This document shows, piece after piece, positions 37,690-51,600 of a stretch of DNA of 64,000 nucleotides. This DNA comes from Sipunculus nudus (taxonomy: Eukaryota > Annelida > Sipuncula > Golfingiida > Sipunculidae): contig CM049318.1 in assembly GCA_026874595.1 (NCBI GenBank), forward strand, positions 56,773,750 to 56,837,749. The letters are read 5' to 3'. A program made the position numbers and the translations under genes. Numbering within the stretch: the first letter of the stretch is position 1; every line of letters starts with the position of its first letter. Under the pieces are notes generated by a model. It had not been told where the DNA came from. It did no database searches and saw only the letters and a program-made list of their open reading frames with translations.

Positions 37690-38180
37690 CAGTGGACAAT
37701 AAAACAATAATATCGATGCTAAAAATGTGTCAGATACAAGAATACAAACATATTTTTATCATATGGTAACAAAACATACCACTTTTAAATTGTTATGTCC
37801 CTTAAACAGTTGAATTAGGTAGGTCTCAGTCTCAAGTGGTAAAAAAAAACAAGTCAGGAGGGGATTTCCCAGGGTCCCCCCCCCCCCCCCTAAAAAAAAT
37901 GTCATACCAGTTACCAACCTCCAGCGCAGAGTTAAGATATGTCGTGTTTATCCTTGACATTCATGATAAAGCTTCTGTACGGTGAATGATGCATCATACA
38001 CGCCACCTGGTGATTGTACCAACCTTAGGAACAAGTGTCAGGCCCAGGGAAGCTAAACTTTTAAAGTGAGTACGGTTTAGGCTCCAAAGCAGAAATTTCA
38101 GTGGAATTTTTTGCTCATTCGAATGCATTAACATTTTCTGCCCCTGAACGCATAAGTTTCACTGTCATGCAAACAATAGT

Positions 38181-40195
38181 TGTATCCCCAGACAAAGTCT
38201 GGGGATACTATGTTTTCATACCGGTCCCGCCGCCGCCGCAGCCGCCGCATATAAATCTTGTTGGTGCCATAACCCAAAAACATATTTCACGGAACTTTAC
38301 CAAACTTGGTATATGTATAGATATGGGTGAGAGGACAACGCCTATTTAAAATGAGGTCATGACCTTTACTAGGAGAGTGTCCTTGACCTTGAATAGGTCC
38401 AATTTTGGGGAAAATCACACAAATTCTTTAATATCTCAAGAAATCTTGCATGGATTTATCCCAAAATCAAGTTGATGGAAGATCATGGATAGGGTTGTCA
38501 TGTTCCAGAAACTGGTGGCGCCACCTATTATTCTTTACTTGTTTTCGTGCCATTTAATACCCCCCAAATTGCCACCTTACAGTACTGTGAGCATTACAAG
38601 TCAAAAACTAATGGACAGATTTCTTTTATATTATGCATATACATAGGTATGGGTTATGGGATGATGTTTATTTAAATTGGGGTCATGACCTTTCCTATGA
38701 TAGTGGCCTTGACCTTGAATATTGCCATATATGGTGAAAATCACACACCTCTTATGATATCTCCAGTGTTCATAGCCATATGGATTTCAAACATGACTTA
38801 TGTATGGCCCACCACTAAAGTAGGAACCCTATAGGTTCTTGGGTCATGAGGTCAAAGGTCAAGGTCACTGGACTGGCATTTAAAAAGATACTGTGGATGC
38901 ATTTTAAGCCAAACTTTCATCCTAGGTCTTCCATCTTGAATATATAGCTCACTTACCATAGTGGATGATCCATATAAATTTTGGGGTCACAAGGTCAAAG
39001 GTCAAGGCCACAGGAGCTATCTGTCCAAAAATTAGTTTCTGGATGATAATTCCTGCTTATATTGATGTATGGATTTCAAACTTGCCTTGTATATGTCCCA
39101 TTGGAAAAGCAAGACCCAAATTGATTTTGGGGTTATGAGGTCAAAGGTCAAGGTCACAGGACACATCTTTATAAAGAATGTGGATGCATTTTCAGCCAAA
39201 CATTTCATCTCAGATCTTTCATCTTGCACATATAGTTCACCTGCCAAGAGAGGAAGAACCCTATCAATTTTGAGGTCACAAGGTCAAAGGTGAAGGTCAC
39301 AGGAGCCATCTGTCCAAAAATTAGTTTCTGGATGATAATTCCTGCTTTTTATTGATGTATGGATTTCAAAATTGACTTGTATATGTCCCATTGGAAAAGC
39401 AAGACCCAAATTGATTTTGGGGTCATGAGGTCAAAGGTCAAGGTCACAGGAAACCTCTTTAAAAAGATTTTGGATGCATTTTCAGCCAAACAATTCATCT
39501 CAGATCTTTCATCTTGCACATATAGTTCACCTGCCAAGAGTGGAAGACCCCTATCAATTTTGAGGTCACAAGGTCAAAGGTGAAGGTCACAGGAGCCATC
39601 TGTCCAAAAATTAGTTTCTGGATGATAATTCCTGCTTTTTATTGATGTATGGATTTCAAAATTGACTTGTTTATGTCCCATTGGAAAAGCAAGACCCAAA
39701 TTGATTTTGGGGACATGAGGTCAAAGGTCAAGGTCACAGGACACATATTTAAAAAGATGTGGATGCATTTTCAGCCAAACATTTCATGTCAGATCTTTCA
39801 TCTTGCACATATAGTTCTCCTGCCAATAGAGGAAGAACACTATCAATTTTGAGGTCACAAGGTCAAAGGTGAAGGTCACAGGAGCCATTTGACCAAAATT
39901 TATTTTATGGGTGATAATTCCTGCTTTATTGATGTATAGATTTCAAACTTAACTTGCATATGTCCCATTGGAAAAGCAAGACCAGAATTGATTTTGGGGT
40001 CATGAGGTCATCTTTAAAAAGATCAAGGTCACAGGACCAACATCTTCAACAAGATTGTGGATCGTTAGATGGAAGAAACAATAAATATGCCAAGTGTCAG
40101 TATATGCTGCTAAAAATGGGGGTCTATTTATAAATGGGGTGCGGCCTACTATGTCTGGGGATACTCTGGCACCTGCGGTGCCAAGAAATGTCTAG
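38181..40195 (+). mobile_element. Helentron-type nonautonomous element carrying a satellite array
   Basis: 5' end: 12-bp perfect inverted repeat with AAA loop (GTATCCCCAGAC, 38182-38193 / 38197-38208). The arm recurs near the 3' end (40153-40164), followed by hairpin GGCACC TGC GGTGCC (40168-40182) and terminal CTAG before T (40192-40195). These asymmetrical terminal inverted repeats plus 3' hairpin and CTRR fit Helitron2/Helentron-derived elements. The body is the array at 38840-40030. Confidence 0.7.
38840..40030. repeat. Satellite array, about 145-bp subunits in 290-bp higher-order units
   Basis: AGGTCAAAGGT occurs at 38849, 38992, 39138, 39281, 39428, 39571, 39718 and 39860, spaced 142-147 bp. 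Alternate subunits are more alike (GGTCATGAGGTCA or GGTCACAAGGTCA), giving 290-bp units. Small frames here are repeat artefacts. Confidence 0.9.
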
Positions 40196-41620
40196 TTGAT
40201 TTAATGGAATTTTTGTCTGGAACAGGTTTTACGTTCTCCAGGTAACTTGAAGCTTCATATGTGGCAGTCCTGAGTATCCATGGAAAGGATACATACACGC
40301 ATAATAATGCAGTGAGTTGATAGAATAATCAAGTAAGCTCCATGTGGGAGAAAGACAAATAATCAATCAGTAAGGAAGCTGGTTAAAGGCAGGTCACCTG
40401 TACTGCACCTTTACCACACTTGCAGTATCTTCACATTACCAAAGATAACACTTTTTTTCTTATTTTCAGTCTTTCAGTATAGAAGTGCTTTTAATATAAT
40501 AATTAGATTAATAATTAGAAAATTATTTCGTTTAAGGATGTCAATGATAACATGATAGGCCTGTCGCCTTAACCTTTTCTGTATTCTAATTTAAAGTGGA
40601 AATAAAAATGTATTACAGAATTAAAGTTAACTATGTGTTCTTCTTATCCATAAAAGAAAGAAAATTAAAAAAAACTGGGTTTCTTAAATAAAACATTTAA
40701 AATAAATTGAAACATGTAATTGCAATAAAACAATAATTTCCTTGCTAAAATGTGTCAGATACAAGAATACAAACATATTTGTATTATATGGTAACATAAC
40801 ATACCACTTTAATATTGTTATGTCTCTTTAAACAGTTGAATTAAGCAGTATAAATTCAGATATCTGGAGGGGATTTCCCCGGGGTTACCACTAAAAATTG
40901 TTATACCAGTTACCATCCTCCAGCGCAGTTAAGATATATTGTGTTTATTCTTGACATTCATGATAAAGCTTCTGTACAGTGAATTATGCATCATATGTGC
41001 CACCTGTTGATTGTCTACACTTTAGGAACAAGTGTCAAGCCCAGGGAAGCTAAACTCATAAAGTGAGTATGGTTAAGGCTCTAAAGCAGAAATTTCAGCG
41101 GAATTTCTTGCTCATTCGAATACATTAACATTTTCTGATTCTGAATGCATAAATTTCCCTGTCATGCATTCAGTATATGATTTGATAGTAATTTTTGTCT
41201 GGTACAGGTTTTACCTTCTCGAGTTTACTTGAAGCTTCATATGTGGCAGGATTATATGCATGGAATGGATACATACGACGCATAATAATGCAGTTAGTTG
41301 ATGGAATCAAGTAAGCTCCACATGGGAGCAAGTCAAATAATCCATCAGTAAGGAAGCCAGTTTAAGGCAGGTCACCTGTACATAGTTACAGTATTTTAAC
41401 ATTACCAAAGATCGCACTATTAAAAATTGTTCTTATTTTCAGTCTTTCAATATAGTATTGCTTCTAATATATTAATAAGATGTGGGAAATGATTGGGGAC
41501 ACAAAAATTATTTCATTTAAGGATGTCAGTGGTAACATTATAGGCCTGCCACCTTAACATTTTCTGTATTATAATTTACAGTGGAAATTAAAAAGTATTA
41601 CAGTTTTACTGTTCATTTGC

Positions 41621-42136
41621 TTTAATAGAGCATTTTATTCAGCATGTGATCTTTTGATCCAATAATTTTTTGTCTTGTAGAATGTATTTGGATAATTTTG
41701 GCAGGCTTCCCACATTATAAACACATACATGTATATAAACAAAAGAACAGCCTGTGTACTTGGGATTGTTGTTTTCTGGCCTAATATTTATACAAGGTTT
41801 AGAGGATTAATTTGGTTAATAGAGGTCAGATATCAGAATAGGCCCCTTAAATAGAAGTCAGATGATGGAATTGTTTTGCCCTGGCAGGGGTATGTGCTGA
41901 CCCCCACCTTTAATCGTAATAAAAAGATAATATCTCATCATTATAATGATACAATAATGATGTAAGATAAAAAAGATGCTTCTCTATTTGAATCACATCC
42001 CCTCCCCTTTGGATGCTCCAAAATCCTTCGCAACTCTCCAAGCATCCCAGACTCACCATTTGTTCTCCCTGTTTAAAACCCTATGTAATTGATGTTTCTT
42101 TATAAATTTTAGAAACTCTAGGATACAGCTGCCAAG
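41621..42136. promoter_or_regulatory. Probable 5' flank or 5' UTR intron of ABCB6
   Basis: No TATA or CpG-rich promoter is evident. A pyrimidine stretch ending ATTTTAG (42104-42110) could be the acceptor of a noncoding first exon upstream. Confidence 0.3.
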
Positions 42137-42636
42137 ATGATGCAGTTTTGTCCAAATGGGAGTGATTTACTGCAGCCATGGAAGAACCATGGATTATCTC
42201 ACTGTTTCCTGGATACGGTCACATCCTCCATCCTCTGTGGGATAATGATGATATTCGGCACACTGACGTTAATCATTTACCGTCGTTTTGCAACCAGGGT
42301 AGACCCAGAGGCAATTTCACAGTCCTGCTTATACAAGCTCCAGATATTTTTGTGTGTTTTAATACCATTGCAGTTTATTGCAAGATTTGTGGTGCAGGTA
42401 ACTTTGATAAGACCAGGGGAGTATTATATTTTTATGGTCTTATCGACTGTATTTTATACCCTGGGATGGCCAATATCAATTGTTATAATTCACCTGGAGA
42501 GAAAGTGGCAGCTTCCAAGTATTCCCACCAGAGGGCAGGGTTTATTGGTGTTGCTATTCTGGACGTTATCATTTGTCAATGAAAACCTTGCATTCCTCTC
42601 GTGGTTCAGCCCAGACTGGTGGTGGATCAACAGGAA
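42137..42636 (+). CDS. ABCB6: ABCB6 coding exon 1 (TMD0, most of it)
   Basis: Starts at tandem ATGATG and ends at donor GTAAGT (42637), phase 2. It encodes about 166 residues with four hydrophobic segments of the N-terminal TMD0. C5 and C23 match the two cysteines known to form a disulfide in human ABCB6. The exon ends after the WWW motif. Confidence 0.93.
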
Positions 42637-45600
42637 GTAAGTATTTTTTATCTGTTTTCCAATAAGATCTGATTTGGGGGAGTACTTGAATCAGTTTATT
42701 ATTATGTGGAAATATAACTTTATGTCATATGCTTTGCTCTAAAAAGGTTATTAATTGCATGTTGTAGTGAAAAGCAAAATGTTTCATTAGAACTTTATAG
42801 AGTACTTTGATTAAATTTAATGAGTTTTAAGAACTGTTTCCATAACAACAAAGACCATATGAACACAAACTCAGATGATTTTCACTTTTTTACTAGCTAC
42901 ATGAATAATGAGTATTAGATCAGACACTCTCACACATATCTTGTGTCCTTATGGCTGACATGTCATAAATACATAGTACCACTACCAGTATCTGTTGTGA
43001 CTCATGGAGTTCCTCTGCAGCACTAATAAGTGGATAGAGCTGGGCTTGTGGATTGGTCGCTATGTCAGCATCGGTCTTGTGTTTATCCTGGGCTTCCTGG
43101 CACCAGGTGTACCGAGGCTGGATCGTAACGGACGACAAGATGCTGAAGCCACAGAGGTAGGGATGGCGAAAAAATATCACTCAGTAAAATGATTTTCTTA
43201 CCACATGTTACCTGACTGCACCTTATTACAACCATATCCTTCACCATAGTTTGATGGATTCAGAATTCACTGTATCTTGCCTGAATGCAACTGATTATAT
43301 GTGAATTCTCCACCTTATGCTGTCAGACTGCTATTAAAAAACTTGTATGTATGTGAATATATCAATGTTGAAGCAGTATATGAACTTTATACTTCAATGA
43401 TTTTGTAATATATGTTCTTTAAATTACACATCAGTGATGATGTAATATATGTACTTTTTACTTCCCACTAATATGTTATATTTGTCATATATGTACTATA
43501 TGTACCATATACTTTACATCAGTGATGATGTAATATATGTACTTTATACTTCACATCAGTGATGATGCAATATGTGTTCTTTATACTTCTCATCACTGAC
43601 GATAATATATATGTACTTTATACTTCACATCACTGATGATGTAATATATGTACTTTATACTACACATCATTACTGATGTTACATATGTATTTTATACTTC
43701 ACATCACTGATGATGTAATTTATGTACTTTTTACTGTCAGTTAATGATGATGTTATATATGTACTTTACATATCACAACATTGCTGATGTGATAAATGTA
43801 CTTTATATATCACAACATTGCTGATGTGATAAATGTACTTTATACTTCACATCAGTGATGATATAATATATGTACTTTATACTTCACATCAGCGATGATA
43901 TAATATATGTACTTCATACTTCAGCCTCTTCTTGGTCGTCAAGGTGAGGGGTCAACATGGCGAGGTGTGTTACGTAAGCTAATGATGCTGTGGCCATACA
44001 TGTGGCCCAAAAAATCATTCTTCCTCCAGCTCAGGGTGGTCTTCTGTTTCCTGTTGCTGGCTGCGGGCAGAGGGGTCAACCTACTCACACCTATATTTTA
44101 TAGCTATATAGGTAAGTTGTAAATCATGCAGTGATGTCATGATTCTGCAAAAGCAGGAGGAAAATCACAAATTTTTTTCCAAGATAACCTTTATTTGTGA
44201 AATGTGCATGTAATATCATACACTGAATTAGATTTCTTAAGTCCATTTTCCCTTTAATATTGATATATTGCTTTTGTCTTATACATGTACTGAATATTAG
44301 TTTTATAGTATTTTAGAATCATTTCATCAGTTATTGGGTAGTAATTAAACATGAATCATTAGATTTTAAAATATAATTTAAAAAATATGCGCTTGAATCC
44401 CTATTTATATAAATATTGGCTTAAATAATGTTCAAAAGCCTTTATGGCCAATCCCCTACCCTGGACTGTGCGTTAAATCAGGAAATAATACTTGCCAGTA
44501 ATTGTTTATTTGGTGAATTGAAAAGGTCGGCATACTCTTTGGGGAAAATGGGCCAAAATTCATTATATCTTTATATATTTTTAGAGAAGAAACGTACAGT
44601 CTTTATGTCATCAGTTCTACTTTCTGCTGAAGTATAATTTATTCCAATACACCCAGTGTACAACTTGTAATGAGGTCTTGTTTGTGACTAATCTGCATCC
44701 ATTAAGCAGCTGGTACCCCAGATAGAAACATCATATATTCAGATATGCAGTGAGGATTCTCCCAACCCCTCCCTCCCCCTCCTTCCCCTGGTCCCACCCC
44801 CCCCCCCCCCCCCCCCCGAACCTTACACCTGATTGGTAGATAGCGATGGAAATCTTAATCTATGATAAACTGTCTGTCTGTCGCCAAATGATTGCAGAGT
44901 CGTTCACAAATGAGCATGCTGGCCTTGTTAATTTCCTAAATAATCAAGTACTGGCAAGCTTTTCTTCTTGGTTTAACACTCAGTACAGGGTAGGGGATTG
45001 TTTATTGTTCATCTCAGATCTGAAGTTGCATGTACATGACCATACCATTCATGGAAGTTACATTTGCTGAAATATGTGAGCTGATGAAATCATGAAAGTT
45101 CTGTTGACTCACCATCTCAAAATATTGAAGTGTATGTACTTGTGTAATTCCCATTGTCATAAAATGTTTTACTTACTTCAGTGGACAGTTTGACGATAGA
45201 GGGCAAGGGAACAATGGATGCTGAAATGTTGGCAAGGAACCATGTACGGATTGGCAAACTAAAGTTCCGCTGGGATTACATCCTGGTATATGTTTTCCTG
45301 AGATTCCTGCAGGGAGGAGGCTTTGGTATGACACTGCTAAATCACAATTTGTTTTTAAGATTTCTACCCCAAATAATCAATAACAGACATTTTATTTTTA
45401 ATTCCATTCATACACTTTAGTCAAACAAACATGATGATGGTAAGTAACTTTATACAATTAGTTTCCCACGGTCTGTTTGTCCTTCCATCCATTAACTTTT
45501 AGTGTCACCACGATAACTTGCTGTGGCTTTGATGGATTTTCATGACACTCACTGTAAGTACTGACAAATAGATTATCTTGCCAAAGTACAATTTAGGCAA

Positions 45601-48600
45601 AAGCCACATAAATGAGGTCAGAGGTCACAAGGCTTTGTGGTATTGCAATGATAATATATATTATCAGGAATATGATGGATTTTGATGGAACTGAACAGAA
45701 GTATTAACCAATATAATATCTGGCCTAAGTTCGATTTCCAGCAAAATGCATGCAAATTTAATAAGGTCAAAGGTCACCAGACTTTGGTGGTGCCATGATG
45801 ACTTACCAAAAACTGATGAATTATTATGAAACTCGCAAATAATAACCAATACAGTTTCTCAACCAAATTTAATTCTTGTCATGCATATTTAAAGGGTTAG
45901 AAGTCACAAATCAATACAGGTGCATTATGCATGTTTGCGGAGCTCTTGTTCCCTGAAAGCTTTGATTTGCCAGTGTAAATTTGCCAAATCCTGGTGGTTA
46001 ATCTTTATTAATATTTCTTGAGCCTGCTCTGGTATATATTTCATCCACAGTGAACAAACCTGCAAGTGTTTGGGCTGAAATCACAACTGCCAATCAAATA
46101 AAATGAACATAATGAAAACAATACACTCAGGGCTTGTCATTAACCGTTAACTGCTTGCATGGGGAAGTGAAAGTTAAAATAAATAGTGGGAGGGCAACTA
46201 AAAGTCACCTCCTACTTACCCTTCTGGGCAAGGGGATGCAACTTAAACCTTAAACCTAAATCCAAAGGCCTGAAAAAGGTTTTTGTTCTGATATACAGTC
46301 AATGATTTTTGTAGGGCAAGAAAAAAAATTCATGTAGGGCAAGTAAAAGCTAGATGTTACTTGCTTGACTTGGCATGTACATTCAAAAGTTAATTTTGAG
46401 GCCTGACACATTTGGCAGGCTGACTGAACAAGGACACATGTACCAGAAATGGGACAGGCTTATATGGCTTATTTGCTTAGTTAGATACTTAATGCATTCC
46501 TGGCAATTCTAAACATTTGATTCAAACATTGAATCAGAAATCAGTGAAGAACAAGTTTATATGAGTCATTTGATTGGTTCAATTGCCCTGTCTGTTATTC
46601 ATGATATAGATGGTGGAGCAGCCTGCTGAATCAAGGTCTGTAAAAGCATAGCAAGCTGTGACAGACTTGGTAGTATGAGGATGTTGTGGATAATCTGTTA
46701 CAGAATCTGGGCCTGTATATTAATTTAAACTGTTTTTCTGAAAGCAGCATATTGACTCATGACAACCAGTCACAAATTTTACTAAAGGAACATCACAGGC
46801 CCCCATGACATGTTTTTACATGTAATCACTAACATCTTGCTGTTATATGCATTTAGGGACAATGGGTGCATTAAACAACCTGAGGAGTTTCTTGTGGATC
46901 AGAGTCCAGCAGTACACCACCAAAGAAATTGAGGTCAAACTCTTTGCACATCTCCATGGGTGAGGGCTTCAGCACATATCTATCATAATTCTTGTCAAAG
47001 CATTTTTAGCTCAGCTGACTATAAGTCATCTGATCTATAGTCGTGTTCCATTGGCCGTTGTCTGTCCGTCCGACCATAGATGTGGCATGTTTTGAAATTG
47101 TAAGACCTAGAAATCCAAAATTCCGCATAATGTTAGATGTCCCCAAGATCTCCTACCAAGCCGAAAACTGGGTCTTTGTGACTTTGTTCCTTTGAGAAAT
47201 TAAAGAAAAACCTCAATTTTTTATTAAAAAACTATTTTCACACTTCAGGACTGCCTAATATCAAAACCACTTATCTGTTTTTCCTCATATTTACCACAAA
47301 TATTCCTCTATATAGTTCCTATGTACATGCCAGAAATTAGGTCTGCATTATATAATTTAAAAAAAGTTATGGACTCGAACATAATGCATTTTGTAAAAAA
47401 TCAGGAAAAATATTTGATCACTTAACACAAAACATGTTAAGCTAAGGACTTTTTTCCAGTAATATAACTTTTAATTAATCAAAATTAAATTGTATACCCA
47501 AAATTAGATCAAAATCTTTAAGATTTTTTAAAATATTAGCAAAAATAAAAAATTGGTACCTTAAATTTTGCCCAACTTTGACCATGGCACGTTTTTTTTT
47601 TCTTGTAAGTACATTTGATTTAATTTTAACAGCCAGTTTACATATGGATTTAATCTGATGAATTTTGAAAGTATAAGCTTAAAAAATAGTCTAAGTATTT
47701 TAAGTTTTTTTTCCTTAATGTATTTATATTTTCTAGCATCTTGACCACACTTTTGTTTACTACAGCTTTGCCTGGTAATCCAAAAATTGGCATAATGTTA
47801 GATGTCCCTAAGATCTCCTTCCAAGCCAAAAGTTGGGTCTCTGTGAACTTTTTCCTTTGAGAAATTAAGGAAAACCACAATTTTTTTTTTTTAAATCATT
47901 TTTACACTTCAGGAATTCCTAATATCAAAACCACTCACTTATTTTCTTCATATTTTCCATAAATAATTGTCAAATATAACCTATGTACATGCCTGTAATT
48001 AGGTCAGTACTGTGTAATTTAAAAAAGTTATGGGCCCCAACATAAGCATTTTGTATAAAAAGCAGGAACGATAATTGATCAGTTAACACAATAAATGTTA
48101 AAGCTGGGGACCTTTTTTTCAGTAATATAAGATTTATTTATTAAAATATAATTGTATACCCAAAGTTAGGGCACTATTTTTAGCTCAGCTGACTATAAGT
48201 CATCTGAGCTATAGTCGTGGTCCATTGTCCGTCCGTCTGTCCGTCCATCCTTCTGTCCGTCTGTCCGTCCATCCGTCCGTCCGCTGTCTGGATGTCCATC
48301 TGTAAGACTGGCACGTTTCGACACCATTGGACCTACTAATCTGAAATTTGGCATACAGTTAGATGTCCTCAAAATCTCCTACCATGCCGAAAATTGGGTC
48401 AATAGGACTTCCTTCCTTCATGATATTAAGGAAAAACCTCAAGTTTTTATTAGAAATCTATTTTAACACTTCAGGACTGCCTAATATCAAAACCACTCAT
48501 CTGGTTTTCTTCATATTTACCATAAATATTCCTCTATATAGTTCCTATGTAGATGCCAGAAATTAAGTCAGTATTATTTAATTTAAAAAAGTTATGGGCC

Positions 48601-51600
48601 CAAACATGATGGACTTTGTAAAAAAATCAGGAAGATATTTGGTCACTTAAGACCAAAAGTGTTAAAGGTAGGGACTTTTTTTCAGTAATACAACTTTAAT
48701 TAATCAAAATTTAATTGTATACCAAAAATTAGATCAAAATCTGTTAAATTTTTTAAAAAATTGGCAAAAATATAAAATTGGTACCTTAAATTTTGCCCAA
48801 CTTTGGCCACGGCACTTTTTTTTTCCTGTAAGTACTGTGGATTTAATTTACACAGCATGTACACATAAGGATTTAAACTGTTTAAATCTGAAATTTGAAA
48901 ATAAAAGCTGCAGAATTAGGCTAGTTATTGAATTTTATTGGAGGCTGTTGTCGTTTTCTCTTATATTGTCAAGCAGTCCACTTTGATGACTGTAGGTCAT
49001 TCAGTGCACATCTCTATGCTCCTCAGGCTGTTGGCATAATTTTAGATGTCCCCAGAATCTCCTACCATACCGAAAATTGGGTCATTAGGACTTCGTTCCT
49101 TCAAGATATTAAGGAAAAACCTGTTTTCCATAAAAAAGCCATTGTTACACTTCAAGGCTGCCTAATATCAAAACCACTGATCTGTTTTTGATCATATTTG
49201 GTATTCACATTCTTTCATACATTTTCTATGAACATACCAAAAACTAGGTCAGTATTGGGTATTATTTTAAAGTTATGGGCCAAAATATAATGCAATTTTT
49301 AAAAAATCAGGAAATATATTTACTCACCTAACATGAGAATTGCTGAACCTAGAGACTTTTTTTCAGGAATATAACATTATTTAATCAAGATTCAATTGTT
49401 TACCAAAAATTTGATCTGAATTTTGCAAATTTTTCAAGTTATTAGCATAAATAAAAAATCAATACCTTAAATTTTGTCCAACTTTGGCACTGTTGATTTA
49501 ATTTTCACAGCATATATACATAAGGATTTAATCTTTATAAATCTGAAATTTCAAAGAAATTGAAAGAATAGCTTTTATCCACGTTTTCATACACCATGTC
49601 AAGTGTTGTTTACATCTAGCCCACCTAGTAGTACAGCCTTCACTTGCATTATGTAACCCACCCCAGGCAGCTTGCCTTGGCTCAGCTTGGCCACTACCAG
49701 CAGGCTTCCCCTCTGCCCTGCACTCCCCCGCCCCTCAAATGGTGCATAAACTAGATGAATGTTATTATTTTCTGTATTTGATTCATTCTTATTCTAGGCT
49801 ATGCTACATTTTTGATTTTGTATTGTACCACCAGGGTTACAATGATTAAAGTGTACATTTAATTGTGTCCACAAAGTGGTGTATTGCTATGAAAGTGTGG
49901 ATGTTCATCAGATAAGTAATTCCTTACTTTAGAAGAGTGAAAACTTCACCAGGTGTGAAATTGACTATTAATTCCAGTAATAAATTAAAACTGGGATAGT
50001 TATTAGCACAATGATATTGTTTGTCCCTCATTCAACCAACAGTGTGTATACTTTATTTGAAAAGATGTTTTATTTTATCAAATTTACTGAATCTTTTATT
50101 TTATTTTGGTGAATTAAATTAAGCATGTACTGAAAACTCTAATGTGCAAAACTTTTTAATAGTGATTAAAGGAATATTCTTGTAGATGCCATGTTGTGGC
50201 ATTATTGTCTTTTTAATTCAGTTTAAACATTTATGATTTAAAAATAATAAAATATATGTGTATGCATAATATGACCCAATATGAGCTACACTCTGGATAT
50301 ATGATGATTGCAACTTTTGCAACAATTCTAATATTTTAACTTATAGTTTCAGTTTTGTACTCTGTATATATAATGATTGCAACATTTGCAACAATTCTAA
50401 TATTTTAACTTATATTTTCAGTTTTTTTTATTAAAAATTTATAAAACCTGTAAATAAAAAAAATGATTCAGATAAAAACTTCTTAATGGAAAAAGTGGAT
50501 ATGCTTAAAAAAAATTGGCTTATATATAAACTTAAATGCATTATTCCCTTGAAAGTGAAATAAAGGTATTAGTCCATTCTGTTCACTTGCCTGTCCATCT
50601 GTAAATTTTCATATGCATCACAGTATCTCAAAACTTTTACTATTTTTCTTCATGACAGTCTTGTCAGAGTATTAGTTTGCAATCATATATTTAGAACTTT
50701 ACTATAACCAAGTAGGAGGGCCCCTTTCCTCTAAGCTTTTCATATTCTTATATAAATGAAAAACATTACAATAGATTATTTCAACATCCACCTTCGTGCT
50801 GCCCTCACTTTTCCCTTCTCCGAACCCCATTCCAAAGTCAGCCTCAGTAAGCAAGAACAAGATGAATCAGATATAGGTACCTATGTACATGCAAGAAATT
50901 ATGTCAATATTGTGTAATATGTAGACATAGTGGGCATCACAATAATGTACCTTGTCAAGACTAAAGAGATATTGTGTCATACAGTCACAAATTCATAAAT
51001 CACTTCATCAGCATAGTTAATCATAACATCATATCTGTCAAATTGAAAGCTTGCAGACTACCATACACTTTAGATCCTTCAACAAATAGCCTTATCATCA
51101 TTCTACTACTGCTTATTACTGCTGTCATTGCATTCATATTTGCTCAAATATATCACAGTTTTCAACCCCTCCTAAATATATAAAAAATAAACCACTATAT
51201 TTTACTCTATTAATCCATCAGTCAGGTAATTTCATTTATCACTTAGTCACTTATATATTCAGTTGTGTAATATTGCAGATGTAAAACTTTAATCCCATCA
51301 CCCTCCCCCCACCACTCACACACACAACCACCACCAAGTCCTTGCATCTGTGGACTGGGGACATCAGTTATATTTCAACTCCATACATTTTATAAAATAA
51401 AAAATTACATTTATCTAATAATATATATATTATAAAAAATAGGTCCAATTGAACAAATGTGTAAACTACTGAGCTGTCAAAAATCTATCAAAAAGCCAAC
51501 CAATGATCATGGTAATAATATACATCTTATGGTCACAAACAGCTCACAAGCTACAATATTAACATTAGGAAATGCATGGTTTGGTCACAAAGTTTTATTT

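Larger units (their letters stand above)
37690..41620. repeat. Tandem duplication (about 0.9-kb units) upstream of ABCB6, first unit split by a Helentron-type insertion
   Basis: Unit 1 is 37690-38181 plus 40196-40620; unit 2 is 40725-41620. Shared landmarks in order: AATAAAACAATAAT, GTGTCAGATACAAGAATAC, CCAGCGCAG, ACAAGTGTCA, AAGCAGAAATTTCAG, TTGAAGCTTCATATGTGGCAG, GGCAGGTCACCTGTA, GTGGAAAT. Unit 2 shows the site without the insertion. Confidence 0.85.

Noticed and set aside
39032-39852. Several similar 62-82-codon frames on both strands
   Set aside because: They recur with the 290-bp satellite unit; no independent coding evidence.
42178-42582. 134-codon frame overlapping ABCB6 exon 1
   Set aside because: Shadow in another frame of the exon that clearly matches ABCB6.
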